Source: an uncultured Clostridia bacterium
GTDB lineage: Bacteria > Bacillota > Clostridia > Christensenellales > Aristaeellaceae
Assembly (NCBI GenBank): GCA_934663595.1
Contig: CAKUKM010000006.1
Location: 1 to 64,000 of the forward strand
DNA length: 64,000 nt
Direction of reading: 5' to 3'
The notes under the pieces are model-generated. The model was not told the origin of the DNA. It did not search any database and saw only the letters and a program-made list of their open reading frames with translations. A program made the position numbers and the translations under genes. This document shows, one piece after another, positions 15,796-24,315 of this stretch; within the stretch, counting starts at the first letter, position 1; every line of letters starts with the position of its first letter.

Positions 15796-17403
15796 TTAGT
15801 CGCCAGTGGGCTCGTTCTGCGGATTCTCGAGGTCTTCCATGGTGATCTTGGAAGCTTCCATCTGAGCCGGAGCATACTTCATCTGGTTCTCCTGGTTCAT
15901 GGTCGCCCACTCATCCACGGTGATCTTGCCATTCAGGAAATCCTGAGAGTAGTTGTACCACGCACGCAGAGCTTCCTGGTTGTCGCCGATACCACGCGCA
16001 AGCGCCTGGCCGAAGCCCTTCTGAACGTTGCCGATGTACTCGATGTTCGCGAACATCTCGCCCAGCTCGCCTTCCAGCTCGATGCCCTTGACCAGCGGCA
16101 GACCATCCGGCACGCCGCCGTTCTCGATCAGAGCGCCGATGAACGCGGAATAGCCTTCCGGAGAGGTGTAGAACTTCAGGAAATCAACGACCATATCGTC
16201 GTGATCCGCATCCTTCTTGATCGCAGAGAGGAAGCCGGTCGCAACTTCGATCGTGCGGGCGGGAGCCTCAATGCCTTCGCCTTCCATGCTCGGCATCGCG
16301 AAGGTGCCCAGCGCGAACTTCTTCAGACCATCGTAGGTTTCCGCATCGTCGCCTTCACCGAAGGTAACCGCTTCGCCCGCGTCGATGGAGTTCATGGTGT
16401 TCAGGTAATCGCCGAAGAACCAGGAACCGCTGAGGTAGATGGGGCTCTTCTGCTGGAAGAACAGCGTCTTCGCGCCGTTGCCGTTGCTGCCGAAGAAGTT
16501 GTCGCCGCCGGCGTACTTCGGGAAGATCTTCGCGAAGTTCGTCCAAACGGTCTTCATGCCTTCCGTATCCGCACGGATCGTGCCGTCCTTCACGAACGCC
16601 TTCCAGAAGCGGACGCCGTTGGTGTTGACGTTCGCGGGAGTGTCGTCGTTGTGGGGATCGGTCGGATCATAGACGAACTTGCCGTCCACTTCGGGATCGT
16701 AGCAGTAGTCGCCTTCCTGCGCGCGAACGATTTCAATCGTGGAACGGGTGGTCTGATCGACGTAAACCTGCGCCAGCCAGCCCATCTGCTCCGCCCAGAA
16801 CGACTGGAAGTCGCCCGGAACCGCCAGAGCCTGGTAGCCCGCCGCGTCCAGCTTTTCGCAGACGGTCACGAACTCGTCCCAGGTCTTCGGGGCTTCTACG
16901 CCAACCTCGGCGAAGACGTCCGCATTGTAGAACCACAGAACCTGAACCGCAGTGATGGAGACGCAATCCCACATACCGGTCACCGCGTCGATGTTCTGCA
17001 GATCGAAAGCGATCTGATCGGCCCACGTGCCATCAGAGTAATCGCTGTCGTCGAACGCATAATCATAGAAGTTGATGACCTTGTCCGTGCGATCGGAGCC
17101 CGCCAGGTTGCCGTACACGATGTCGGCCTCCGGCAGCGCGCTGTCGTAACCCTGGAACGCGGCCTTAACCCAGTCCGCATAACCGTCGGACGGCTTGAGG
17201 TCGACGACGACCTTTACATTCGGGTGCTTCGCGGTGTACGCCGCGCCAACGGCTTCCCAGGCTTCCTGAACGCCCTTCTGGGAGTACAGGCTGATGGTGA
17301 CCGTGCCGGAGAAATCATCGCCCTCCGCAAATGCGGCGGTGCAGCCCAGCGCCATCATCAGCGCCAGCAGCAGGCCCAAGAAACGTACCCAAGTCTTCTT
17401 CAT
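15796..17403 (-). CDS. ABC transporter solute-binding protein (carbohydrate)
   Basis: 535 residues, family 1 extracellular binding protein. Signal peptide MKKTWVRFLGLLLALMMALG..AFA with cleavage before EGDDF; the Cys inside the signal does not sit in a good lipobox, so it may be released or wall-associated. The mature part begins with VTISLYSQKGVQEAWEAVGA and holds the hinge pattern of sugar-binding proteins. First gene of the operon, with its own promoter at 17465-17493 overlapped by an inverted repeat. AGGAG precedes ATG 17403. The sugar cannot be told from sequence; the nearby xylulokinase is too far to be informative. Confidence 0.9.
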   Translation of the reverse strand: MKKTWVRFLGLLLALMMALGCTAAFAEGDDFSGTVTISLYSQKGVQEAWEAVGAAYTAKHPNVKVVVDLKPSDGYADWVKAAFQGYDSALPEADIVYGNLAGSDRTDKVINFYDYAFDDSDYSDGTWADQIAFDLQNIDAVTGMWDCVSITAVQVLWFYNADVFAEVGVEAPKTWDEFVTVCEKLDAAGYQALAVPGDFQSFWAEQMGWLAQVYVDQTTRSTIEIVRAQEGDYCYDPEVDGKFVYDPTDPHNDDTPANVNTNGVRFWKAFVKDGTIRADTEGMKTVWTNFAKIFPKYAGGDNFFGSNGNGAKTLFFQQKSPIYLSGSWFFGDYLNTMNSIDAGEAVTFGEGDDAETYDGLKKFALGTFAMPSMEGEGIEAPARTIEVATGFLSAIKKDADHDDMVVDFLKFYTSPEGYSAFIGALIENGGVPDGLPLVKGIELEGELGEMFANIEYIGNVQKGFGQALARGIGDNQEALRAWYNYSQDFLNGKITVDEWATMNQENQMKYAPAQMEASKITMEDLENPQNEPTGD

Positions 17404-17459
17404 TTCTTTCTCTCCTCCTGAAAAAATCAACCAGAGACGCATCCGTCGCGCCTCTACTG

Positions 17460-17493
17460 TTAATAACATAGCACATTTCGTTATTAAAGTCAA
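17460..17493 (-). promoter_or_regulatory. Promoter and operator of the sugar ABC operon
   Basis: Minus strand TTGACT, 17 bp, TATGTT (-35 at 17488-17493, -10 at 17465-17470). A perfect 8-bp inverted repeat TTAATAAC-N12-GTTATTAA (17460-17467, 17480-17487) overlaps the -10 and fills the spacer, the classical place for a repressor. Confidence 0.65.
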
Positions 17494-17684
17494 TGGCTTT
17501 TTGAATAAACGGCAAATTCTTTTTTGTGCGATTCGATGGTTAAATATTTATCAGGCGACGTTTTCCCGAGATTTATATTGAAAATCGCCGCGTTTTGTTT
17601 TTCCCGCAAATGCGGCATGATTTCTCCCAATTGTGAATATATTATATTAGACTCTGAAGATATTTCGAAACTGTTACAAAACAA

Positions 17685-17713
17685 TTGAATTGCACGCGAA
17701 TATGCGGTATAAT
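17685..17713 (+). promoter_or_regulatory. Sigma-A promoter of the cell-wall hydrolase gene
   Basis: TTGAAT, 17 bp, TATAAT. The 338-bp gap between the divergent genes also holds an AT-rich stretch (17500-17680) in which I see no other feature. Confidence 0.75.
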
Positions 17714-17741
17714 AATGAAACAAAGAGAGGTTGAACGACTG

Positions 17742-18167
17742 ATGCGAATTCGAAAGACGGCGCTGGGGCTGGCGATGGCGCTTGCGCTGACGGGCGCGAT
17801 TTATCCGTCCACGAGCTATACGGAGAACCGGGACGCGGTGCAGCTGGCGAAGACGATTTACGCTTTAGGGCGCGCGGAGAGCTACGAGACGAAGCTGGCG
17901 CTGGGCACGGTGGTAATGAATCGGGTGGAAAACGCGTGGTTCGGCAATACGCTGGACGACGTATTGACCGAGCAGCAGCAGTTTCCCTCCGGCGAGCGCT
18001 ACGACGACGAGAGCCTGAAGGCCGCGCACGAGGTGCTGACCGGGAAGCGGACGCTTTCGGATTCGGCGCTGTACTATCAGGCGACGGACGCATCGCAGCC
18101 GCGCGCGGACGAGCCGCTGGATATCGTCGGCGGCTACGCGTTTTATTCGTCGAGCGATCGGATTTAA
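17742..18167 (+). CDS. Secreted cell-wall hydrolase (SleB-type)
   Basis: 141 residues with an N-terminal signal or anchor (MRIRKTALGLAMALALTGAIYP). The rest is a minimal Hydrolase_2/SleB lytic domain: LAKTIYALGRAESYETKLALG with the catalytic Glu, VVMNRVENAWFGNTLDDVL and QQFPSGERY. These enzymes cleave the glycan backbone of peptidoglycan, often in spore cortex. ATG 17742 is preferred because the promoter -10 at 17708 makes the upstream ATG at 17715 too close to the transcription start; AGAGAGG lies 11 bp before it. Confidence 0.82.
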   Translation: MRIRKTALGLAMALALTGAIYPSTSYTENRDAVQLAKTIYALGRAESYETKLALGTVVMNRVENAWFGNTLDDVLTEQQQFPSGERYDDESLKAAHEVLTGKRTLSDSALYYQATDASQPRADEPLDIVGGYAFYSSSDRI

Positions 18168-18175
18168 ATGAAAGC

Positions 18176-18195
18176 GCCCGAATGCGCATTCGGGC
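18176..18195. repeat. 20-bp perfect palindrome
   Basis: GCCCGAATGCGCATTCGGGC, 8 bp after the hydrolase stop and directly before the -35 box of the next promoter. It can form a hairpin but has no T run, so it is either a weak terminator or an operator for the short transcript. Confidence 0.6.
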
Positions 18196-18196
18196 A

Positions 18197-18226
18197 TTGA
18201 CACGATTTCGTGTTTCGTGCTATAAT
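18197..18226 (+). promoter_or_regulatory. Orphan sigma-A promoter
   Basis: TTGACA, 18 bp, TATAAT, a near-perfect consensus. The spacer starts with the dyad CACGA-TT-TCGTG. There is no annotated gene downstream on this strand; it reads toward the convergent end of oppA. Confidence 0.75.
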
Positions 18227-18232
18227 AACGGC

Positions 18233-18340
18233 AGGAAGGGATGACGCTTGTGGTATGGCGTTTCCCCTCTGTTGAGTGGCGCCGCCTACCCATTCGCGTG
18301 GGATGGCGGCTTACTTTTTACCGTTTCTCCACAAGCTGAA
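18233..18340 (+). ncRNA. Candidate small RNA or micropeptide transcript
   Basis: About 100 nt downstream of the orphan promoter. The RNA would close on a GCTTGTGG/CCACAAGC stem (18246-18253, 18329-18336) with an inner hairpin GCCGCC-TACCCA...TGGGAT-GGCGGC (18281-18310) followed by TTACTTTTT. An open frame of 32 codons, rich in Arg and Trp, runs from ATG 18241 to 18339, but the purine-rich AGGAAGGG abuts the ATG with no spacing. Noncoding RNA, type I toxin-like peptide, or an attenuated unit are all possible. I do not recognise a known RNA family. Confidence 0.35.
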
Positions 18341-18372
18341 AGCCGGCGGTTCCGCATTGGGAACCGCCGGCT
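18341..18372. terminator. Terminator of the opp operon
   Basis: AGCCGGCGGTTCC-GCATTG-GGAACCGCCGGCT, 13-bp perfect stem, 14 bp beyond the oppA stop. It can also stop the short plus-strand transcript. Confidence 0.8.
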
Positions 18373-18385
18373 ATTTGGTTTGGAA

Positions 18386-19984
18386 TTACTTCGTCGCCAT
18401 CATGAACAGCTTTTCTCCGGTGGGATAGAGCGTTACATTCTGGATCTCGGGGATGCAGATATAGGTGGTGGCGTAGTAGTACACCGGGATGCAGCACGCC
18501 TCTTCGAACGCGAGCTTCTCCGCCTCGTGCAGCTTCTCATAGTGCACGCTCAGATCGGTGGTCGCAGACGCTTCCTGCATCAGCTTGTCGAATTCGGCGT
18601 TGTTGTAGAAGGTGGAGTTGTTGCCCGAATAGCTGGTGAACAGGTCGAGCAGGTTGGACGGATCCGCAAAGTCGGCAACCCAGCCGTCGCGCGCCAGCGT
18701 GTGTTCGCCGTTGCGGCGGGCGGCGAGGAACGCATTCCACTCCATCTGTTCGATCTCGACGTTCACGCCGAGGTTTTCCTTCCACATGTACACGAGCGCT
18801 TCAGCCGTCGGAACGTGCACGCCGGAAACGTTGGTGCAGTAGGAAACGGTCGGGAAGCCTTCGCCGTTCGGATAGCCCGCCTCGGCCAGCAGCTTCTGCG
18901 CCTCGGCGACGTTCGCTTCATAATCGGAGCGATCGACGAGAACCTGCTTGGAGGAGAATTCGCTGCCGTCCGCCTCAAGGAAGCCGTCGCCAACGAAGTT
19001 CGTCGCCGGCAGGTAGGTGCCCTGGGTCACGATCTCGGCGAGGTAGTAGGGATCGATCGCGAGCATGAACGCCTTGCGGACGCGCACGTCGTCGAACGGA
19101 GCCTTCTGGTTGTTGATGTTGACATAATAGGTGCCCAGCTGCGGCTCGGAGTAGAACAGGCCCTCCGCCTTCAGAGTATCGAGCTCCTCGGTCGGATAGT
19201 CGTCGCACCAGTCGAGCTCACCGGCGCGCAGCGCGACCAGCTTCGCGTTCGGATCGATGATCAGCTTGAAGCAGATGCGCTTGCAGGCGAGCTTATCGAC
19301 GTCGTAGTAATTCGCATTGGGAACCATGACGATTTCCTCGTCCATGGTGTAGCTCTCAATGACGTACGCGCCGTTGCCGATCAGCGTATCCGCGCTGGTC
19401 GCCCAGCCTTTTTCATTGGCTTCCACGATATCCTTGCGGACCGGGTAATAGGTCGGGAATGCCATAACCTCGAGGAACCAGGAGCAGGGATTCTCCAGAG
19501 TGAGCTCGATGGTCTTGGAATCGATGACCTTAACGCCCAGCTCGTCGACGCCCATTTCGCCGGTGGAGATCGCCAGGCCATTCTTGAGGTACTTGCCCAT
19601 ATCGCCCGCGTAAGGAGCGGCGGTCGCCGGATCCACGAGGCGCTTGAAGGTGTATTCGAAATCCTCGGCCGTCAGGTCCTGACCATCCGACCACTTCGCA
19701 TCGTCGCGGATGTGGAAGGTGTAGACCAGGCCGTCGTCGCTGACGGTATGGCTGTCGGCCGCGCCGTAGACGACGCCTTCGCCGTTCCAGCCGTACTTCA
19801 TCAGACCTTCAAACAGATGCTTGATGTAGTTGGAGCCATCGGAAGCAGAGTTCATCTGCGGGTCGAGCGTTTCGGGCTGGGATCCGATGCAGACGTTGAT
19901 GGTCTGAACGTCCTCCGCCATCGCGACGCCGGTCATGCTCAGTACGAAGCAAAGTGCCAGCACGATCGAAAGAAGCTTCTTCAT
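18386..19984 (-). CDS. oppA: Oligopeptide ABC transporter substrate-binding protein
   Basis: 532 residues, family 5 binding protein. Signal peptide MKKLLSIVLALCFVLSMTGVAMA with cleavage before EDVQT; no lipobox, unusual for a Gram-positive OppA, which is normally a lipoprotein. The mature protein opens with the family signature INVCIGSQPETLDPQMNSA and later has DAKWSDGQDLTAEDFEYTFK. It delivers peptides to OppBC. The start is the second of two nearby ATGs (19984) because AAGGAGG overlaps the first. Last gene of the operon, 65 bp after oppF; the binding protein being last is a common variation. Confidence 0.93.
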   Translation of the reverse strand: MKKLLSIVLALCFVLSMTGVAMAEDVQTINVCIGSQPETLDPQMNSASDGSNYIKHLFEGLMKYGWNGEGVVYGAADSHTVSDDGLVYTFHIRDDAKWSDGQDLTAEDFEYTFKRLVDPATAAPYAGDMGKYLKNGLAISTGEMGVDELGVKVIDSKTIELTLENPCSWFLEVMAFPTYYPVRKDIVEANEKGWATSADTLIGNGAYVIESYTMDEEIVMVPNANYYDVDKLACKRICFKLIIDPNAKLVALRAGELDWCDDYPTEELDTLKAEGLFYSEPQLGTYYVNINNQKAPFDDVRVRKAFMLAIDPYYLAEIVTQGTYLPATNFVGDGFLEADGSEFSSKQVLVDRSDYEANVAEAQKLLAEAGYPNGEGFPTVSYCTNVSGVHVPTAEALVYMWKENLGVNVEIEQMEWNAFLAARRNGEHTLARDGWVADFADPSNLLDLFTSYSGNNSTFYNNAEFDKLMQEASATTDLSVHYEKLHEAEKLAFEEACCIPVYYYATTYICIPEIQNVTLYPTGEKLFMMATK

Positions 19985-20049
19985 TGGGTTCATCCTCCTT
20001 GAATGTGATCTATGCAAAACGGATTTCTTCCGCCTTACAGCATGGGAAT

Positions 20050-21024
20050 TTACCAGTCCTGTTCCACCTTGTGGCATGCGCAGGTATGATCCGCGCCGAC
20101 CGAGATCGTCTCCGGCCGCTTTTCGCGGCAGATATCGCGCGCATACGGGCAGCGGGTGTGGAACTTGCAGCCCTTCGGCGGATTCATCGGGCTGGGGACC
20201 TCGCCCTGCAGCACCACGCGATGCCGGCCGCGGCTCACGTTCGGGTCCGGAATCGGGATTGCCGAAAGCAGCGCCTGCGTATACGGGTGCAGCGGGTTTT
20301 TGTACAGCTCGCTCGCGTCGCAGACCTCGACCAGCGATCCCAGATACATCACGCCCACGCGCTTGGAGATGTGGCGCACCACATTCAGATCGTGCGCGAT
20401 GAACAGATACGTCATGTTCAGCTTCTGCTGAAGCTCCATCAGCATGTTGATGACCTGCGCCTGAATCGATACGTCCAATGCGGAGATCGGCTCGTCGCAC
20501 ACCATGAAGTCCGGCTGCAGCGCCATCGAGCGCGCAATCGAGACTCTCTGCCGCTGGCCGCCGGAGAATTCGTGCGGATAGCGGTTCATGTGCTCGCTGT
20601 TCAGGCCCACGAGGTTGAGCAGCTCCAATATTCTCTCGCGTCGCTCAGCCTTGTTTGCATAGGCGCGATAGATGTCCAGCGGCTCGCCCACGATATCGCC
20701 CACCGTCATGCGCGGATCGAGCGATGCATACGGATCCTGGAACACGATCTGCATCCTCTTGCGATACGGCCGCATGTTCGCTTTGGTAATGTCGTTTCCA
20801 TCGAAGAAAATCTGGCCGGCCGTCGGCTCGTACAGCCGCAGCAGCGTGCGCCCGATCGTGGATTTGCCGCAGCCGGATTCGCCGACCAGGCCGAGCGTCT
20901 CGCCGCGCTGAATCTGAAACGATACGTTCTCCACCGCGCGAACGACCTTCTTTTTCGCAAGGAAGCCGCCGCCGATTGCAAAGCTCTTGCTCAGATTCCG
21001 CGCCTCAATCAAAGGACTGCTCAT
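20050..21024 (-). CDS. oppF: Peptide ABC transporter ATP-binding protein OppF
   Basis: 324 residues. Walker A GESGCGKST, Q-loop VFQDPYASLDPR, signature SGGQRQRVSIARSM and Walker B DFMVCDEPISALD. The C-terminal oligopeptide/dipeptide extension has four Cys typical of an iron-sulfur cluster in this family (KFHTRCPYARDICREKRPE plus the final HTCACHK). It powers import with OppD. The ATG overlaps the oppD stop by 4 bp (ATGA). Confidence 0.95.
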   Translation of the reverse strand: MSSPLIEARNLSKSFAIGGGFLAKKKVVRAVENVSFQIQRGETLGLVGESGCGKSTIGRTLLRLYEPTAGQIFFDGNDITKANMRPYRKRMQIVFQDPYASLDPRMTVGDIVGEPLDIYRAYANKAERRERILELLNLVGLNSEHMNRYPHEFSGGQRQRVSIARSMALQPDFMVCDEPISALDVSIQAQVINMLMELQQKLNMTYLFIAHDLNVVRHISKRVGVMYLGSLVEVCDASELYKNPLHPYTQALLSAIPIPDPNVSRGRHRVVLQGEVPSPMNPPKGCKFHTRCPYARDICREKRPETISVGADHTCACHKVEQDW

Positions 21025-22013
21025 GCGCGCACCTCCCCAAATTCCGGCGCGTGCAGCCAGCACGCGGAGGTATGGCCCGGATTGATTTCATAATACGGCG
21101 GCTGATAATGCAGACACACCTTGCGGCACTTTTCGCATCTCGGCGCGAACGGGCAGCCCGCCGGCAGCGCCAGCAGATCCACCGGCGTGCCCTCGATCGG
21201 CTCCAGCGGCTTGCTGCCGTCCGAATCCAGCCGCGGCAGGCACTTGAGCAGGCCCTGCGTGTACGGATGCGCGGTGCGATAGAAGATATCGTCGATCGAG
21301 CCCTTTTCCACGATTCGGCCCGCGTACATTACGATGACCGAATCGCAGATATCCGAGATAATGCCCAAATCGTGGGTAATTAAGATGATCGCCGAATGGA
21401 TTTTCTCCTTCAGCTCCTTCATCAATTCCAGAATCTGCGCCTGAATGGTCACGTCCAGTGCCGTCGTCGGCTCGTCCGCGATCAGGAGCTTGGGATTGCA
21501 CAAGAGCGTCATCGCGATCATCGCGCGCTGCCGCATGCCGCCGGAAAACTCGTGCGGATACTGCTTCATGCGCTGCTCGGGATTGTTGATGCCCACCAGC
21601 TTCAGCATTTCAATCGAGTGGGCGCGCGCCTCGGCGCGGCTCATGTTCGTGTGCCGCCGCAGCGTCTCCATCAGCTGATTGCCCACGGTATAGACCGGAT
21701 TCAGGCTCGTCATCGGGTCCTGGAAGATCATGCCGATGTCCTTGCCGCGAATCTGCTGCATGCGCTTGAGCGGCATGTTCACGACGTCCTCGCCGTTAAA
21801 ATGAATGCTGCCGCCGGTCACGCGGCCGGGATGCACCAGCAATTGCATCGTCGCGTTCACCGAAACGCTCTTGCCGCTGCCGGATTCGCCGACGATGCCC
21901 AGCACCTTGCCCTGATCCAGCGTGTAGCTCACGCCGTTGACCGCCTTGACCTCGCCCGCCGGGGTGAAGAAGGACACGTGCAGATCGTCGATCTCAAGAA
22001 GATGATTGCTCAT
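21021..22013 (-). CDS. oppD: Peptide ABC transporter ATP-binding protein OppD
   Basis: 330 residues. Walker A GESGSGKS, signature SGGMRQRAMIAMTL, Walker B KLLIADEPTTALD and H-loop LITHDLGI. The C-terminal extension has the Cys cluster CPFAPRCEKCRKVCLH, expected to bind an iron-sulfur cluster. Partner of OppF. Eighteen bp after oppC with AAAGGAAA before ATG. Confidence 0.95.
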   Translation of the reverse strand: MSNHLLEIDDLHVSFFTPAGEVKAVNGVSYTLDQGKVLGIVGESGSGKSVSVNATMQLLVHPGRVTGGSIHFNGEDVVNMPLKRMQQIRGKDIGMIFQDPMTSLNPVYTVGNQLMETLRRHTNMSRAEARAHSIEMLKLVGINNPEQRMKQYPHEFSGGMRQRAMIAMTLLCNPKLLIADEPTTALDVTIQAQILELMKELKEKIHSAIILITHDLGIISDICDSVIVMYAGRIVEKGSIDDIFYRTAHPYTQGLLKCLPRLDSDGSKPLEPIEGTPVDLLALPAGCPFAPRCEKCRKVCLHYQPPYYEINPGHTSACWLHAPEFGEVRA

Positions 22014-22031
22014 TTTCCTTTCCCCCTTCCG

Positions 22032-23072
22032 TCAGGTACGCATCTTCGGGTCGAGCGCGTCGCGCAGGCCGTCGCCCAGCTGATTCATCGCCAGAATGAT
22101 CAGCGCCAGCACCGCCGCCGGAATGAACAGGCGATACGGCGCGGTCTGGAAGCCGTTCAGCGCGTCGTTGACCAGCGAACCCAGCGACGCCATCGGCGCG
22201 CTCACGCCCAGGCCGATGAAGCTCAGGAACGATTCGGTAAAGATCGAAGACGGAATCTGGAACGTGGTCGTGACCACCACGGTGCCGATGCAGTTCGGAA
22301 CCAGATGCTTTTTGATGATCCAGCCGCCCTTGCCGCCCAGCGCGCGCGACGCGGTCACGTATTCGGAATTCTTCAGCGCCAAGATCTCGCCGCGCACCAT
22401 GCGCGCCATGCTGACCCAGTACAGAAGCGCAAACGTAATGAAAATGCAGATCAGGCCCGTTCCAACCGTGCGGAACGCCCCGAATTTGCCCGCGTCGAAC
22501 AGATTCTGCAGCGGCTGCTTCAAAACGATGTTCAGCAGAATGATGATCAGCACCGTCGGGATCGAATAGATGATTTCGCAGATGCGCATCATGATATTGT
22601 CCGTAACGCCGCCGACGAAGCCGGAAACCGCGCCGTAAACCGTTCCGATAATGACGATGAACAGCGTCGACACAATACCGATGACCAGCGAGATCCGCGT
22701 TCCGATCATCACGCGCACGCACAGGTCGCGCCCGAGATTGTCCGTTCCAAACGGATGGAAGTATTCGCCCGAAATCATCGGCGCCAGGCGCTCGTGGCCG
22801 CGAATCTGCTGATCATACGAATACGGCATCAGCATCGGCCCCACGAATGCGAACACGAAGATGAGCGCGATGATCACAATGCTGGCCATGGCCACCTTGT
22901 TCGCGCGCAGGCGGCGCATCGCGTCCTTCCAGTAGGTCGTGGATTCGCGCATCTGAATCAGCTGCTCGCGCTCCTCCTTGTCCGCCGGCAGCATCATCTC
23001 GGGAGTCAGCTTGATCCGGAACGGATCGATCGGGATCTTCGGCGGGAGATTGACCTTCTTTTCTTCGCTCAT
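22032..23072 (-). CDS. oppC: Peptide ABC transporter permease OppC
   Basis: 346 residues. A cytosolic N-terminal segment of about 85 residues is followed by six membrane segments; it has the usual HPFGTDNLGRDLCVRVMIGT near the second segment and the EAA-like TASRALGGKGGWIIKKHLVP. Forms the channel with OppB. AAGGAGG before ATG 23072, 12 bp after oppB. Confidence 0.94.
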   Translation of the reverse strand: MSEEKKVNLPPKIPIDPFRIKLTPEMMLPADKEEREQLIQMRESTTYWKDAMRRLRANKVAMASIVIIALIFVFAFVGPMLMPYSYDQQIRGHERLAPMISGEYFHPFGTDNLGRDLCVRVMIGTRISLVIGIVSTLFIVIIGTVYGAVSGFVGGVTDNIMMRICEIIYSIPTVLIIILLNIVLKQPLQNLFDAGKFGAFRTVGTGLICIFITFALLYWVSMARMVRGEILALKNSEYVTASRALGGKGGWIIKKHLVPNCIGTVVVTTTFQIPSSIFTESFLSFIGLGVSAPMASLGSLVNDALNGFQTAPYRLFIPAAVLALIILAMNQLGDGLRDALDPKMRT

Positions 23073-23084
23073 GTTCCCGCCTCC

Positions 23085-23999
23085 TTATTCGTACTTGATT
23101 CTGGGATCGATGATTCCATACAGCAGATCCACCACCAGATTCATCAGCACCAGCAGCGCCGAATAGAACACCGTAACGCCCATGATCAGCGGGTAATCGC
23201 GGTTGTTGATGGATTCAACAAAGAATTTGCCCATGCCGGGGATCGTGAAGATCTTTTCGATTACGAAGCCGCCGGTCAGAATGCCCGCCGTGAGCGGCCC
23301 CAGATACGTAACCACCGGCAGAATCGCATTGCGCATCGCGTGCTTGAACAGCACCATCTTCTCCGAAAGGCCCTTCGCGCGGCCGGTTTTGATGTAGTCC
23401 TGCCGCAGCACGTCCAGCATGCTCGAGCGCATCAGGCGCGCGATATAGCACATCGGGTTAAACGCCAGCGCCAGCGCCGGCATGATGTAGTGCTTCCAGC
23501 TCTTCAGCCCCAGCGTCGGCAGCCATCCGAGCTTTACGCCGAAGAAGAACAACAGCGCCGTGGCCATTACGAAGTTCGGCACCGCGATGCCCAGATTCGC
23601 AATCAGCATCACGATCCGGTCGGTCGGCTTATTGTGCTTGAACGCCGCCAGCACGCCCACCGGAATGCCGACCAGCACCGCCAGCGCGATCGCCACGCCG
23701 CCGACGCTCGCCGAAATCGGGAATTTCTCGCCCAGAATCTGATTGACCGTAAAGCCGATGCGCTTGTAGCTGTCGCCCAGATCGAAATGCACAAGGCGCT
23801 TCATATACATGGCGAACTGCTCCATCAGCGGCTTATCCAGGCCGTATTTCGCTTCCATCATTTCCACCGTCTTCGCGCTCGCGCGCTCGGTGTTGAACGG
23901 CCCGCCCGGAATCATATTCATCAGGAAGAACGTGATCGTCGCGATGATCAACAGCGTCAATATCGCGGCCAGCACCCTCTTTACGATAAACCTCGCCAC
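23085..23999 (-). CDS. oppB: Peptide ABC transporter permease OppB
   Basis: 304 residues, first gene of the operon. N-terminal ARFIVKRVLAAILTLLIIAT is the family hallmark, with PGGPF and EAA motif DYIKTGRAKGLSEKMVLFKH. Six membrane segments. The start is GTG at 23999 with GAGGCGGGTG upstream; the promoter lies at 24032-24060. Confidence 0.94.
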   Translation of the reverse strand: MARFIVKRVLAAILTLLIIATITFFLMNMIPGGPFNTERASAKTVEMMEAKYGLDKPLMEQFAMYMKRLVHFDLGDSYKRIGFTVNQILGEKFPISASVGGVAIALAVLVGIPVGVLAAFKHNKPTDRIVMLIANLGIAVPNFVMATALLFFFGVKLGWLPTLGLKSWKHYIMPALALAFNPMCYIARLMRSSMLDVLRQDYIKTGRAKGLSEKMVLFKHAMRNAILPVVTYLGPLTAGILTGGFVIEKIFTIPGMGKFFVESINNRDYPLIMGVTVFYSALLVLMNLVVDLLYGIIDPRIKYE

Positions 24000-24031
24000 C
24001 AGAAATCACCCGCCTCATCGGTAATACAAGC

Positions 24032-24060
24032 ATTATATCGCATGATTTCTCGCTTGTAAA
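24032..24060 (-). promoter_or_regulatory. Sigma-A promoter of the opp operon
   Basis: Minus strand TTTACA, 17 bp, TATAAT. Confidence 0.8.
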
Positions 24061-24109
24061 TCCATTTCACCATTTTTTAACTTTCAAAGCTGCAGATTCA
24101 TCGTAAAAA

Positions 24110-24202
24110 GCGGATGTTTGTCCGGATATTTGCATAGCGGATGTTCACTTCTTTCAGCATCATACATTAATTGCATATTCATACATATTTCTTTATGAAT
24201 AT
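24110..24202. promoter_or_regulatory. Direct and inverted repeats upstream of the opp promoter
   Basis: AGCGGATGTT occurs twice (near 24109 and 24135), and a perfect 9-bp inverted repeat ATATTCATA (24175-24183) / TATGAATAT (24194-24202) follows. They lie 50-140 bp upstream of the opp -35 box in an AT-rich gap with no gene, a plausible place for activator binding, for example by a nutritional regulator. Confidence 0.4.
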
Positions 24203-24261
24203 CAGGCGGGCTTGTCCGCGCATCGCGGTCATATGGCCGCTATACGCGCGCTTTTGCATGC

Positions 24262-24291
24262 AAAAAGCCGCGTTCTGTCCGTAGAACGCGG
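24262..24291 (-). terminator. Terminator of the secreted transglutaminase gene
   Basis: Minus strand CCGCGTTCT-ACGGAC-AGAACGCGG followed by CTTTTTG. 25 bp beyond the stop codon. Confidence 0.8.
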
Positions 24292-24315
24292 TCATATGTG
24301 CGCATTAGAAACGCA

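Noticed and set aside
21396..24059. Long plus-strand open frame of almost 890 codons
   Set aside because: Antisense to oppD, oppC and oppB, which have full family motifs, ribosome sites and coupling.
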